Origin: Roseibium album
GTDB lineage: Bacteria; Pseudomonadota; Alphaproteobacteria; Rhizobiales; Stappiaceae
Assembly (NCBI GenBank): GCA_001404055.1
Contig: CXTY01000007.1
Location: 186,058-250,057, forward strand
DNA length: 64,000 nucleotides
Direction of reading: 5' to 3'
This document shows, piece by piece, positions 8,162 to 15,880 of this stretch. Under the pieces are notes generated by a model. It had not been told where the DNA came from. It saw only the letters and a program-made list of their open reading frames with translations, and ran no database searches. The stretch's first letter is position 1, and every line of letters begins with the position of its first letter. Made by a program: the position numbers and the translations under genes.

Positions 8162-9897
8162 TCGGCTCCCTCCAGATCAACATTGCTTGGGGAGCGGAAA
8201 GAAGCCTCACCGTTTTCGGTCAGAAAGTCGAAATCACAGCCCTTCGGAGCCTGATTGACTGATTTGTGAAACAACGCTTGATAGCCGCGCTGCGGCATCA
8301 TCTTCGGCTGCCAGTTGGTGAGACGTTTGTTGATCTCTGCGTCGGGAACGAGCAATTCCAGCTTCTTGTCCTTCACTGAAAGGCGAATACGATCACCGTT
8401 TTGAACAATGGAAAGTGGTCCGCCAACTGCAGCTTCCGGTGAAATGTGAAGTGCTATAGTGCCGAAGGCCGTCCCTGACATTCTGGCGTCTGAAATCCGG
8501 ACCATGTCCTTGACCCCGCGCCGGGCCAGCTTTTGCGGTATCGGCAGATATCCTGCCTCTGGCATCCCGGCCGCCACCGGGCCTGCGTTTTTCAACACCA
8601 GAACGTCGGTTGATTCAACGTCCAGCTCAGGATCATCTATCCGGTTCGCCAGGTCTTCCAGACCTTCAAAAACAACGGCTCGCCCCTCGAATTCAAACAG
8701 GGATGGTGTTGCTGCAGCTCTTTTGAAAATCGCACCATCGGGAGCAAGGTTGCCTGATAGGGCGATAAGTCCGCCGACACGTGAAACCGGCTTGTCAAAG
8801 GATAGAATGTAATTCCGGTCCACCCATTCCAGCGGCTCTTGCAGCCTTTCCTCCAGCGTCTGACCAAGGACGTCGATCGTGTCCAGATGCAGAAGACCAC
8901 GAATTTCCCGCAAAACCGCTCCGACGCCACCAGCTGCATGAAAGTCTTCCATGTAGCCTTCTCCAACCGGTTTCAGATTGACGAGTACCGGCGTTTCATC
9001 GGAAATCGCGTTTAATCGTTCAGAGGAAATGGAGATGCCAAGCCTTCCTGCAATAGCTGCAAGATGTACCACCGCGTTGGTTGATCCACTGACAGCCATC
9101 AACACACGCAGCGCATTCTCAACTGACTTGCGTGTGACCAGCTCGCTCGGCCGGATTGGATTTGCGATCAGCTCAACCGCTCGTTTTCCGGACATTTCCG
9201 CGCAGACAAGCCTGTCGGCCAGGACTGCCGGAATGCTTGCGCTGCCAGGCAGAGCAATGCCAAGGACTTCGGAAATAATTGCCATCGTGCTGGCAGTACC
9301 CATCACGGCACAGGTTCCGGCAGTTGCCGCCAAACGGCCCTCCACCTGGTCGATTTCTTCCTTCTCGACCTCATCAGCGCGATAACGCCCCCAATATCTG
9401 CGACAGTCAGTGCACGCGCCCAGCCTTTCACCGCGATGTCGTCCCGTGGACATCGCCCCCGTGACAAGTTGCAAGGCAGGAATGTCAGCGGACACAGCCC
9501 CCATCAGCTGAGCTGGGACAGTTTTGTCGCAACCTCCGACAAGAACGACAGCATCCATGGGCTGTGCCCGCACCATTTCCTCTGTATCCATCGCCATGAG
9601 GTTGCGGAACATCATGCTGGTTGGGGAGAGGAAAGGTTCGCACAGCGACGTCGTGGGGAACGGTAGCGGCAGGCCGCCGGCCGCTAACACACCACGGGAT
9701 ACGGCGTCCACCAGGTCTGGCACTGTGCGATGACAATTATTGAAACCCGAAGGGGTCGAGGCAATACCGACAATCGGCTTTTGAAGGCTTTCGGTCGAAT
9801 ACCCCATGGAACGGGCAAACGACTTTCTTAGAAATTCGGAAAAATCCCTGTCACCATAGTTGGTTAAGTTCTTACGCATGCCCTTGTTGTCAGACAT
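8158..9897 (-). CDS. IlvD/Edd family dehydratase (sugar-acid dehydratase)
   Basis: 579 aa, normal for the sugar-acid branch of IlvD/Edd. The three expected iron-sulfur cysteines are present: Cys55 (FNNCHR), Cys123 (GGCDKT) and Cys196 (TAGTCAVMGTAST), plus CTDCRRYWGRYRA typical of pentonate dehydratases such as L-arabinonate and D-xylonate dehydratase. The reaction is removal of water from a 2,3-dihydroxy acid to give a 2-keto-3-deoxy acid. Start supported by GGAGGCGTAG. Central gene of the TctCBA operon, between the beta-hydroxyacid dehydrogenase and the COG4091 enzyme. No amino-acid biosynthesis gene is near, so catabolic IlvD-type use is favoured. Confidence 0.88.
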   Translation of the reverse strand: MSDNKGMRKNLTNYGDRDFSEFLRKSFARSMGYSTESLQKPIVGIASTPSGFNNCHRTVPDLVDAVSRGVLAAGGLPLPFPTTSLCEPFLSPTSMMFRNLMAMDTEEMVRAQPMDAVVLVGGCDKTVPAQLMGAVSADIPALQLVTGAMSTGRHRGERLGACTDCRRYWGRYRADEVEKEEIDQVEGRLAATAGTCAVMGTASTMAIISEVLGIALPGSASIPAVLADRLVCAEMSGKRAVELIANPIRPSELVTRKSVENALRVLMAVSGSTNAVVHLAAIAGRLGISISSERLNAISDETPVLVNLKPVGEGYMEDFHAAGGVGAVLREIRGLLHLDTIDVLGQTLEERLQEPLEWVDRNYILSFDKPVSRVGGLIALSGNLAPDGAIFKRAAATPSLFEFEGRAVVFEGLEDLANRIDDPELDVESTDVLVLKNAGPVAAGMPEAGYLPIPQKLARRGVKDMVRISDARMSGTAFGTIALHISPEAAVGGPLSIVQNGDRIRLSVKDKKLELLVPDAEINKRLTNWQPKMMPQRGYQALFHKSVNQAPKGCDFDFLTENGEASFRSPSNVDLEGAE

Positions 9898-10789
9898 CTA
9901 CGCCTCCATCCTGATCTCGAAATCGGGTCTTGAGAAGTTCCTCGAACACGAGAACCATTGCCCCTTTGTCCTTGTCTCCATGCCCCTCCAGAAGCGCACG
10001 TTGGTACGTCGCCGTGGCGGCAGCCAGAACGGGCGTTGGCACGAGCTGGCGAGCTGAAAGCTCCGCCCCGCTTATCAAGTCCTTGTAGGCGTTCTGCATT
10101 GGATAGCCGTTGCTGAAATTACCTTTCAGAATGTTGGGAATAAAGAACTCCGACGCGTAGCTTCGTCCCGTACCTGAATTCACGATTTCGGCTATTTTTG
10201 AGCTGTCCAAACCGAGTTTGGCAGATATTGGCAGGATCTCTGCAAGCGCGGCCATATTAATATCAAACAGGAGTTGGTTGATGAGTTTGGTGAGCTGGCC
10301 GCTTCCGACTGGTCCCATGGAAAGAACCTTTGAAGCCATGGTTTTCAGAGCGAACTCGATTGGAGCAATGTCGTCGCTGCTGCCACCGCACATCATTGTC
10401 AATGTGCCATCTTCAGCGCGGGCCTGCATCCCCGATACGGGCGCGTCAACGAAACGATATCCCTTTTCAGAAAGGCTCGCGGATATCTCGAGTGTCGCGT
10501 TGTATTCAATTGTGCTTGTGTCGACGATGATCGCGCCTTTTTTCAAATGCGCAGCCAGGCCGTCCTTGGACAACAGGACCGATTTCACGACGCCAGCAGA
10601 AGGTAGACTGAGAAAAACACAGTCGCAGTTTGCCAGTTCAGACAGGTTTCCGGTGACTTCAAGCGTCTTGGGTGCATCTTCCGGCATCAGCACCGGTCTT
10701 GCGTCAAATGCGATAACGTCGAGCTGCCTTGCCAGGTTGAGGGCCATGGGTTTACCCATCTGGCCGAGCCCTACAAATCCAAATTGCAT
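9890..10789 (-). CDS. beta-hydroxyacid dehydrogenase (3-hydroxyisobutyrate/tartronate-semialdehyde reductase family)
   Basis: 299 aa from the ATG at 10789 with GAAGGAAACCAA upstream. Motifs are in order: GFVGLGQMGKPMALNLAR (nucleotide-binding loop at the N-terminus), DAPVSGM (115-121, substrate site) and the catalytic Lys168 in GSGQLTKLINQLL. The family reduces or oxidises 3-hydroxy acids such as tartronate semialdehyde, 3-hydroxyisobutyrate or 2-hydroxy-3-oxopropionate with NAD(P)H. It overlaps the dehydratase start by 8 bp and follows tctA by 29 bp. Consistent with a late step in sugar-acid breakdown yielding a C3 unit; the specific substrate is inference. Confidence 0.85.
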   Translation of the reverse strand: MQFGFVGLGQMGKPMALNLARQLDVIAFDARPVLMPEDAPKTLEVTGNLSELANCDCVFLSLPSAGVVKSVLLSKDGLAAHLKKGAIIVDTSTIEYNATLEISASLSEKGYRFVDAPVSGMQARAEDGTLTMMCGGSSDDIAPIEFALKTMASKVLSMGPVGSGQLTKLINQLLFDINMAALAEILPISAKLGLDSSKIAEIVNSGTGRSYASEFFIPNILKGNFSNGYPMQNAYKDLISGAELSARQLVPTPVLAAATATYQRALLEGHGDKDKGAMVLVFEELLKTRFRDQDGGVDV

Positions 10790-10818
10790 TTGGTTTCCTT
10801 CACAGGTTCGGTTCAAGT

Positions 10819-12348
10819 TCAAGAAATTTGCTGACTATCTTCGATCAGCTCACTGCGTCCGTTGTCCCGCTTCCAAAGTACAAAGGAAAGCAGCAGAAAC
10901 AACGCGGCCACGACATAAAGACCGAGGGAGATAGGACTTTGAACAAGGATCTCATAGTCGCCGCCGGAAATGGACAGGGCCCGGCGCAGATTGTTTTCCA
11001 TGTCACCGGCCAGCAGGAGCCCAAGAACGACCGGGACCAGGGAGATCTCACATTTACGAAGCAAAAATCCGATCAAGCCGAAGGTAATCATGGTGACCAT
11101 CTGAAACGGGCTGTGACTGATTGAATAGACACCAACGAAACTGACACTCGCTACCAGCGGCAGCAGAATCCAGACCGGCACGCTCAACACTCTTGTAAAG
11201 ATCGACACAAGCGGCACGTTCATTATCAAAAGTGCAAAGTTGGCGAGATAGAGCGAGGCAATCAAACCCCAGACCAGATCCGGGTTCCGTTCAAACAGCA
11301 ATGGACCGGGCTGAACGTTCAGTGAAATCAACATGGCCAGCAAGACGGCGGTGGTGCCGCTTCCCGGCACTCCAAGCGCCAACATGGGGATCAGCGCACC
11401 ACCACTGGCAGCATTGTTTCCCGCTTCCGGTGCAGCTACCCCGCGCTCGTCGCCTTTCCCAAACGTACCGTCCCGGTTGCTTATCTGTTTTTCGAATGCA
11501 TAGGAAATAACAGCGCCAAGTGACGCTCCTGCACCAGGAAGAATGCCGGCAATAAAGCCAAGAGCAGATCCCCGGGCCGTGGCACCGGCCGTCTTCTTGA
11601 GCGTTTTGACACTCGGAAGTCGGGATTTTGCACTCGTGTTTCCAGTGGGCGATGAGCCCCGAAAACCCGTTTCCAACAACCAGAACAACTCCGACAACGC
11701 AAACAAGCCGATCAGAGCAACGATTGGATTAATTCCGTCGTAAAGATCGAACCAGCCGAAAGTAAAGCGGGGAACGCCGGATGCCGGATCGATGCCTACC
11801 ATGGCGATCATTAGTCCGATACAGGCCGCCAGCAAGGTCTTGCGAGGATCGGCACCGCCTAGTCCGCCAATGGTAATGAAAGCCAGTATGAACAAGGCAA
11901 AATAGTCCTCGGGAGCAAAGTAGATAGCGGCGCGGGCAAGAAGAGGTGCAAACAACGTCAAACCGACGGTTGCAACCGTCGCGCCAACAAACGAGGCGAC
12001 CGCTGAAATGGCAAGTGCTTCCCCAGCACGCCCCTTCAATGTCATGGGATACCCGTCAAGGGTCGTCATGATGGCAGGTTCATCACCTGGAATATTGAGC
12101 AAGATAGAAGATATCCGACCGCCGTACATGCATCCGTAATAAACGGCGCTGAGCAAGATCATCGAGGCTGTTGCATCAAGCCCCAGTGAAAACGCTAGCG
12201 GAATGAGTATGGCCACGCCATTGACCGGGCCAAGACCCGGCAGAGATCCGATCAATGTTCCGAAAAAACATCCGGCCAGCAGGAGGCCGATATTCATCGG
12301 TCCCAAAGCGACGATCAAACCATGCAGCAGTTGATTATAGATTTCCAT
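10819..12348 (-). CDS. tctA: tripartite tricarboxylate transporter large permease TctA
   Basis: 509 aa, about 12 membrane segments. The TctA signature GTLIGSLPGLGPVNGVAIL is at about 30-48 and a second glycine-rich repeat is GILPGAGASLGAVISYAFE. It is the large transmembrane subunit of a binding-protein-dependent secondary carrier (TTT family) that imports carboxylates using an ion gradient. It follows tctB by 3 bp and has GGATAAGTA before its ATG. The co-transcribed lactonase, dehydratase and dehydrogenases argue for a sugar acid or related hydroxy-acid substrate rather than citrate. Confidence 0.92.
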   Translation of the reverse strand: MEIYNQLLHGLIVALGPMNIGLLLAGCFFGTLIGSLPGLGPVNGVAILIPLAFSLGLDATASMILLSAVYYGCMYGGRISSILLNIPGDEPAIMTTLDGYPMTLKGRAGEALAISAVASFVGATVATVGLTLFAPLLARAAIYFAPEDYFALFILAFITIGGLGGADPRKTLLAACIGLMIAMVGIDPASGVPRFTFGWFDLYDGINPIVALIGLFALSELFWLLETGFRGSSPTGNTSAKSRLPSVKTLKKTAGATARGSALGFIAGILPGAGASLGAVISYAFEKQISNRDGTFGKGDERGVAAPEAGNNAASGGALIPMLALGVPGSGTTAVLLAMLISLNVQPGPLLFERNPDLVWGLIASLYLANFALLIMNVPLVSIFTRVLSVPVWILLPLVASVSFVGVYSISHSPFQMVTMITFGLIGFLLRKCEISLVPVVLGLLLAGDMENNLRRALSISGGDYEILVQSPISLGLYVVAALFLLLSFVLWKRDNGRSELIEDSQQIS

Positions 12349-12351
12349 TAC

Positions 12352-12783
12352 TTATCCGATCATCTCTCCAAAGGCAGGCAGCGGCAGGCCCAGCACAATA
12401 TCGAAGAGGACAAAGAGGCCGGGAGCAGCAACAGACCCGGCGACCAGAGCGTTTCTACCGTTTGCTCCAAAGAGCCAGGCCAGCACGGCAAACATTGCGA
12501 AAGTGGCCAGAAGGAAACCAACAGTTTCCATGGTGAAGGCGTAGATCAAAAGACATGCAACGCCTGCCAGCAGCTTCATCAGCGCCGCATGAGTTCCCCA
12601 TTTGTGACTGTCTTTCGGGAACACAATCAGCGCGCCGCTGAGAAAAAGAGCCGGCCCCCCCACCAAGAGGGGAAAGACAGCCGGACCCAGTGGGTCGCCA
12701 TACTCGATCCGATAACTCGAACCGATTGTGACAAAGGCAACCGCGATCAAGAAGACCGCGGCGCCAAGAGCCCTGACCGTCAT
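12352..12783 (-). CDS. tctB: tripartite tricarboxylate transporter small subunit TctB
   Basis: 143 aa with four hydrophobic segments, the TctB layout. It starts with ATGA overlap on the tctC stop and ends 3 bp before tctA, so the order tctC-tctB-tctA is standard for the TTT family. TctB sequences are poorly conserved; the assignment rests on size, helix pattern (segments near 7-25, 36-55, 70-105 and 112-135) and position. Confidence 0.85.
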   Translation of the reverse strand: MTVRALGAAVFLIAVAFVTIGSSYRIEYGDPLGPAVFPLLVGGPALFLSGALIVFPKDSHKWGTHAALMKLLAGVACLLIYAFTMETVGFLLATFAMFAVLAWLFGANGRNALVAGSVAAPGLFVLFDIVLGLPLPAFGEMIG

Positions 12784-13733
12784 TTGAGGTCGATGCTGTT
12801 CACTATCTCGGTGACGTCTTGTAATTGTTGTTCGAGATAGGCTTCAAACTCATCACCTGCCCTCCAGATCGGGACAAGGCCATTGCTTGCGGCAGCCTGT
12901 TTCCAGCTGTCGCTGTCGTAAACCGTTTTCAGTCGTTCTACCCAGACGTTGTAAGCATCGTCTGGCACATCACCGCCGACATAAAGGCCACGCCAGTTGT
13001 AGCCAGTAACGTCATAACCGAGCGACTTTGCCGTGGGGACATCAGGGAATGCCGGGAGTGGCTCGTCGGCCAACACGGCCAGTATACGGATGTCACCAGA
13101 CTCAACAAAACCCGCAGCCTCGCTAATATCCGTTGTAACCACGTCGATGCGACCTCCCATCATCTGGGTAATCGCCGGTGCACCACCGTCGAACTGAACC
13201 CACATGATCCTGTAGAGATCCTCGACACCGGCGGTCTGGGCAGCCAGCAAGTAGCGGATGTGATCCCAGCTTCCGAAACCATCGCCTGCACCAACCAGCG
13301 ACTTTGGATCCTCCTTGAGCTTTGCGAAAAGCTCGTCCAGGGACTTGATCGGACTGTCATCTGCAACGGCGATAACGCCGACATCCGCGCCAAGCATTCC
13401 GACAAAACGCATTGTGTCCAGATCACCTGGATATTTGTTCTGAGCAATCTGATTGACGGCGACCGTGGACGTGGCAACGATCAGTTCCGGATCGTCGGCC
13501 CGCTTGTTTGCGACATAGGCGAAACCTACAGCACCTGTTCCACCGGCCATATTGACGACGCGCACACTGCCGTCGACCTGATCCAGATCAGTCAATATTT
13601 TTCCGATTGAGCGGCAAGTAAAGTCCCATCCCCCACCAGGCCCAGATGGAGCGAGACACTCAGTTGCGACTGTCGATTGAACACCACCAAACATGAATAC
13701 TGCTGATAGTGAAGATAATAGTAGCTTTTTCAT
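12780..13733 (-). CDS. tctC: tripartite tricarboxylate transporter substrate-binding protein TctC
   Basis: 317 aa from the ATG at 13733, which has GGGAGGACCT upstream; the longer frame adds 43 residues that would bury the signal peptide. The signal peptide (KKLLLSSLSAVFMFGGVQSTVA) directs export. Mature N-terminus APSGPGGGWDFTCR carries the TctC glycine motif, and NMAGGTGAVGFAYV and VGAGDGFGSWDHIR follow. It binds the carboxylate in the periplasm and delivers it to TctAB. Unlike the other binding-protein genes in this window it has no hairpin after it; its stop overlaps tctB. First gene of the catabolic operon. Confidence 0.92.
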   Translation of the reverse strand: MKKLLLSSLSAVFMFGGVQSTVATECLAPSGPGGGWDFTCRSIGKILTDLDQVDGSVRVVNMAGGTGAVGFAYVANKRADDPELIVATSTVAVNQIAQNKYPGDLDTMRFVGMLGADVGVIAVADDSPIKSLDELFAKLKEDPKSLVGAGDGFGSWDHIRYLLAAQTAGVEDLYRIMWVQFDGGAPAITQMMGGRIDVVTTDISEAAGFVESGDIRILAVLADEPLPAFPDVPTAKSLGYDVTGYNWRGLYVGGDVPDDAYNVWVERLKTVYDSDSWKQAAASNGLVPIWRAGDEFEAYLEQQLQDVTEIVNSIDLK

Positions 13734-13835
13734 AGGTCCTCCCGAACACATGCAAGTGAAGCGACAGGACAAGAAAAATATAAACTGAGTGTTTGCTGAA
13801 GAATTTTGTTGGCAACACTGCCATCTCAATATGCG

Positions 13836-13856
13836 ATGGCAGAGGCTTTCTGCCAT
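13836..13856. promoter_or_regulatory. inverted repeat upstream of tctC
   Basis: ATGGCAGA-GGCTT-TCTGCCAT has perfect 8-bp arms about 100 bp before tctC. A further half-site, TGCCAT, lies at 13819-13824 in inverted orientation to the first arm. No T-run follows on either strand, so an operator is more likely than a terminator for the XRE gene that ends at 13987. This is the only strong repeat in the 253-bp gap driving the sugar-acid operon. Confidence 0.45.
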
Positions 13857-13986
13857 TTTCACAGACTTTTATGGTTAACAAACGATTAATTCTTGCAGAT
13901 TGCGACTCCTTCAAAGTTGCCGCATTTGGAGACGACAACTTCTCGGCATCATGCGAATCCGAGAATCGCCCATCAACAAACCAGTT

Positions 13987-14784
13987 CTAATTACTAAGCT
14001 TCAAAAACCATTCGCGGGTGGCGTCGTCTGCTGGCAAAAGTGTCTCAACGCGAATGTCGTCCAATGCAGCATCCGAACTCATGCCGACGGTCGCAATCAA
14101 CGAAAACAGGCGAAGATCCTGGCCACCCACATGAAAGAGAATGGTCATGACCGGCGCCGGTCGCTCATGCGCAGGTAGGCTGATTACGTCGGCAACACCG
14201 GGCAAGGCATGAAGGTCAATCAGAAGGTTTTGCGCCTCCGTGTCATTCGGACGCCGCGCGACTTCCAGCTCCAGAAAACGGTAGAGCGCCTTGATGACCT
14301 CCTCCCAGTTGCCGATGGCGGAACGCACCGGGCCAGGTTTGAACATTGATCGAAGCAGGTTTGGTTCCGCATCTCCCTTAAGCGCAGCAAAAAACAACAT
14401 GGCTGGATCATTCGCCTTCTGCAGGTTCCAGATCCGGTCTATCGCAACAGCAGGAAACGGGCTGTGTCCCTGAAGGATGTGCGTGATCGATACATCCACC
14501 GCTACCCGCGTCGCCTCGCTCCAGCGCGCATCTGGAGCGCGAGAGGCAAATCCGGCCGATAGCAGCATTGCGTCCCGCTCGGCAGCCGGCATTTGCAAAG
14601 CTTCGCCCAGCTGCGCTATGGCAAACCGGCTCGGTTGTGAGCGCCCTGTTTCCAGGAAACTGATGTGCCGCTGTGACATGCCTGCCTCCAGCGAGAGATC
14701 GAGCTGGCTAAGTCTGCGTCGCTTGCGCCAGGTTTTCAAAAACCCCGGAAACGCAGCGGATGGCTGTATATCTGCAATTGTCAT
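13987..14784 (-). CDS. XRE family regulator with MmyB-like ligand-binding domain
   Basis: 265 aa. The N-terminal helix-turn-helix reads LKTWRKRRRLSQLDLSLEAGM followed by SQRHISFLETGRSQPSR. The rest matches the MmyB-like domain found in many actinobacterial and proteobacterial XRE regulators (ARWSEATRVAVD, then HPARRPNDTEAQNLL-like spacing and HVGGQDLRLFSLIATVG). It is divergent from the SRPBCC membrane protein gene, its probable target; these regulators usually control one adjacent oxidoreductase or small operon. It lies upstream of tctC on the same strand but separated by 253 bp. Confidence 0.85.
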   Translation of the reverse strand: MTIADIQPSAAFPGFLKTWRKRRRLSQLDLSLEAGMSQRHISFLETGRSQPSRFAIAQLGEALQMPAAERDAMLLSAGFASRAPDARWSEATRVAVDVSITHILQGHSPFPAVAIDRIWNLQKANDPAMLFFAALKGDAEPNLLRSMFKPGPVRSAIGNWEEVIKALYRFLELEVARRPNDTEAQNLLIDLHALPGVADVISLPAHERPAPVMTILFHVGGQDLRLFSLIATVGMSSDAALDDIRVETLLPADDATREWFLKLSN

Positions 14785-14894
14785 GCTGCATTATTGTCGG
14801 GCGGTAACATGGTGTCCATTACATCGCAGGTAATTGATCCGATACACGGTCAATGAAATCCTTCCGCCACAATCAACCGGACAAGGATTTCATC

Positions 14895-15785
14895 ATGTCT
14901 ACGACAAAAACCGCACGGACCTTTCTCGGTCTCAACACAGGATTTTCTATTCTGTGTTCCCTGACATTGCTGCTGCTGCCTGACTTCTTTTCCGAATTGA
15001 TGTTCCATGTCCCCGCGAACTGGGTACCACTTGGCCTGCAAATCCTCGCTGGCGGCTTGCTTCTGTTCGCCCTCTCACTGATTTTTCTGGTCGCAAACCC
15101 TTACGTATCCCGCGGTGAAGTCATGCTGATTGTTGCCATGGACTTTATCTGGATTGCGGCAAGCGCTGCCTTCGTGGTCTTCGGCTACGACTGGCTCACG
15201 GTAAGCGGCATTGCTATCATCGAATTTGTTGCAGTCTTTGTCGGTATTTTCGCCGTGGGCCAGTTCCTGGGCGCACGTAGAATCCAGCCACCGCTGAGCA
15301 AGGCAAGCGTCACAACAGGTGAAGGTGTCATCACTGCAAGCGTTAGACGCACGGTTTCAGCGTCACCGCAAACAGTCTGGAAGGTCATGACCGATCACCC
15401 AGGTTATGCCGACGTCGCCGAAAACCTAACCAAGGTCGAAGTCCTCTCGGGTGAGGGCAAAGGTATGCTACGTCGGTGTTACGGCTCCAAAGGAGAAAGT
15501 TGGACAGAAACATGCAGTGCGTTCGAGGACGGCAAGTCCTATGGTTTCAATGTCCACACTGACGCCCCTGATTACCCTTATCCGATCAAGGACCTCAAGG
15601 GATACTGGTCGGTTACACCCTTCGAGCATGGTGCAGAATTCGCGATCGACATCACTGCCAAGCCCAAGGGAAATTTTCTGTCCCGCGCGCTCTTCATGAC
15701 AATCGCAAGGTTGAAATTCAAAGCCGTATTGATCGACCTTGCGGATGCCTGGTCCGATCGCATGGAACGCGAAGCGAAAGCGTAA
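14895..15785 (+). CDS. membrane protein with C-terminal SRPBCC (polyketide-cyclase-like) domain
   Basis: 296 aa from the ATG at 14895 (ACAAGGATTTCATC upstream); an upstream start adds 14 residues. The first about 130 residues contain four hydrophobic helices (GFSILCSLTLLLLPDF, LQILAGGLLLFALSLIFLV, VMLIVAMDFIWIAASAAFVV, GIAIIEFVAVFVGIFAVGQF). From about residue 150 an SRPBCC lipid/polyketide-cyclase domain follows (RRTVSASPQTVWKVMTDHPG, then YWSVTPFEHGAEFAID). The SRPBCC domain binds hydrophobic ligands; its fusion to a four-helix membrane domain is less common. Function unknown. Divergent from an XRE regulator. Confidence 0.75.
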   Translation: MSTTKTARTFLGLNTGFSILCSLTLLLLPDFFSELMFHVPANWVPLGLQILAGGLLLFALSLIFLVANPYVSRGEVMLIVAMDFIWIAASAAFVVFGYDWLTVSGIAIIEFVAVFVGIFAVGQFLGARRIQPPLSKASVTTGEGVITASVRRTVSASPQTVWKVMTDHPGYADVAENLTKVEVLSGEGKGMLRRCYGSKGESWTETCSAFEDGKSYGFNVHTDAPDYPYPIKDLKGYWSVTPFEHGAEFAIDITAKPKGNFLSRALFMTIARLKFKAVLIDLADAWSDRMEREAKA

Positions 15786-15803
15786 TTCCATGCAAGGAAG
15801 GGG

Positions 15804-15828
15804 ACCGGGCGGAAGACGTCCGGTTTTT
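15804..15828 (+). terminator. possible intrinsic terminator after SRPBCC gene
   Basis: ACCGG...CCGGT arms (15804-15808 and 15820-15824) with an 11-nt loop run into TTTTT. Short stem, but correctly placed 18 bp after the stop in a 95-bp convergent gap. Confidence 0.4.
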
Positions 15829-15880
15829 GACAGACCGAACCGTTCGCCACTCTGTTGGGCTCGCTGCCATTCGAGGAGCA

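Noticed and set aside
7565-8254. 229-codon plus-strand frame antisense to the COG4091 gene
   Set aside because: No family features; the minus-strand frame has clear Rossmann and SAF motifs and overlapping operon starts.
12825-13610. 261-codon plus-strand frame antisense to tctC
   Set aside because: tctC has signal peptide, motifs and operon position; the antisense frame has none.
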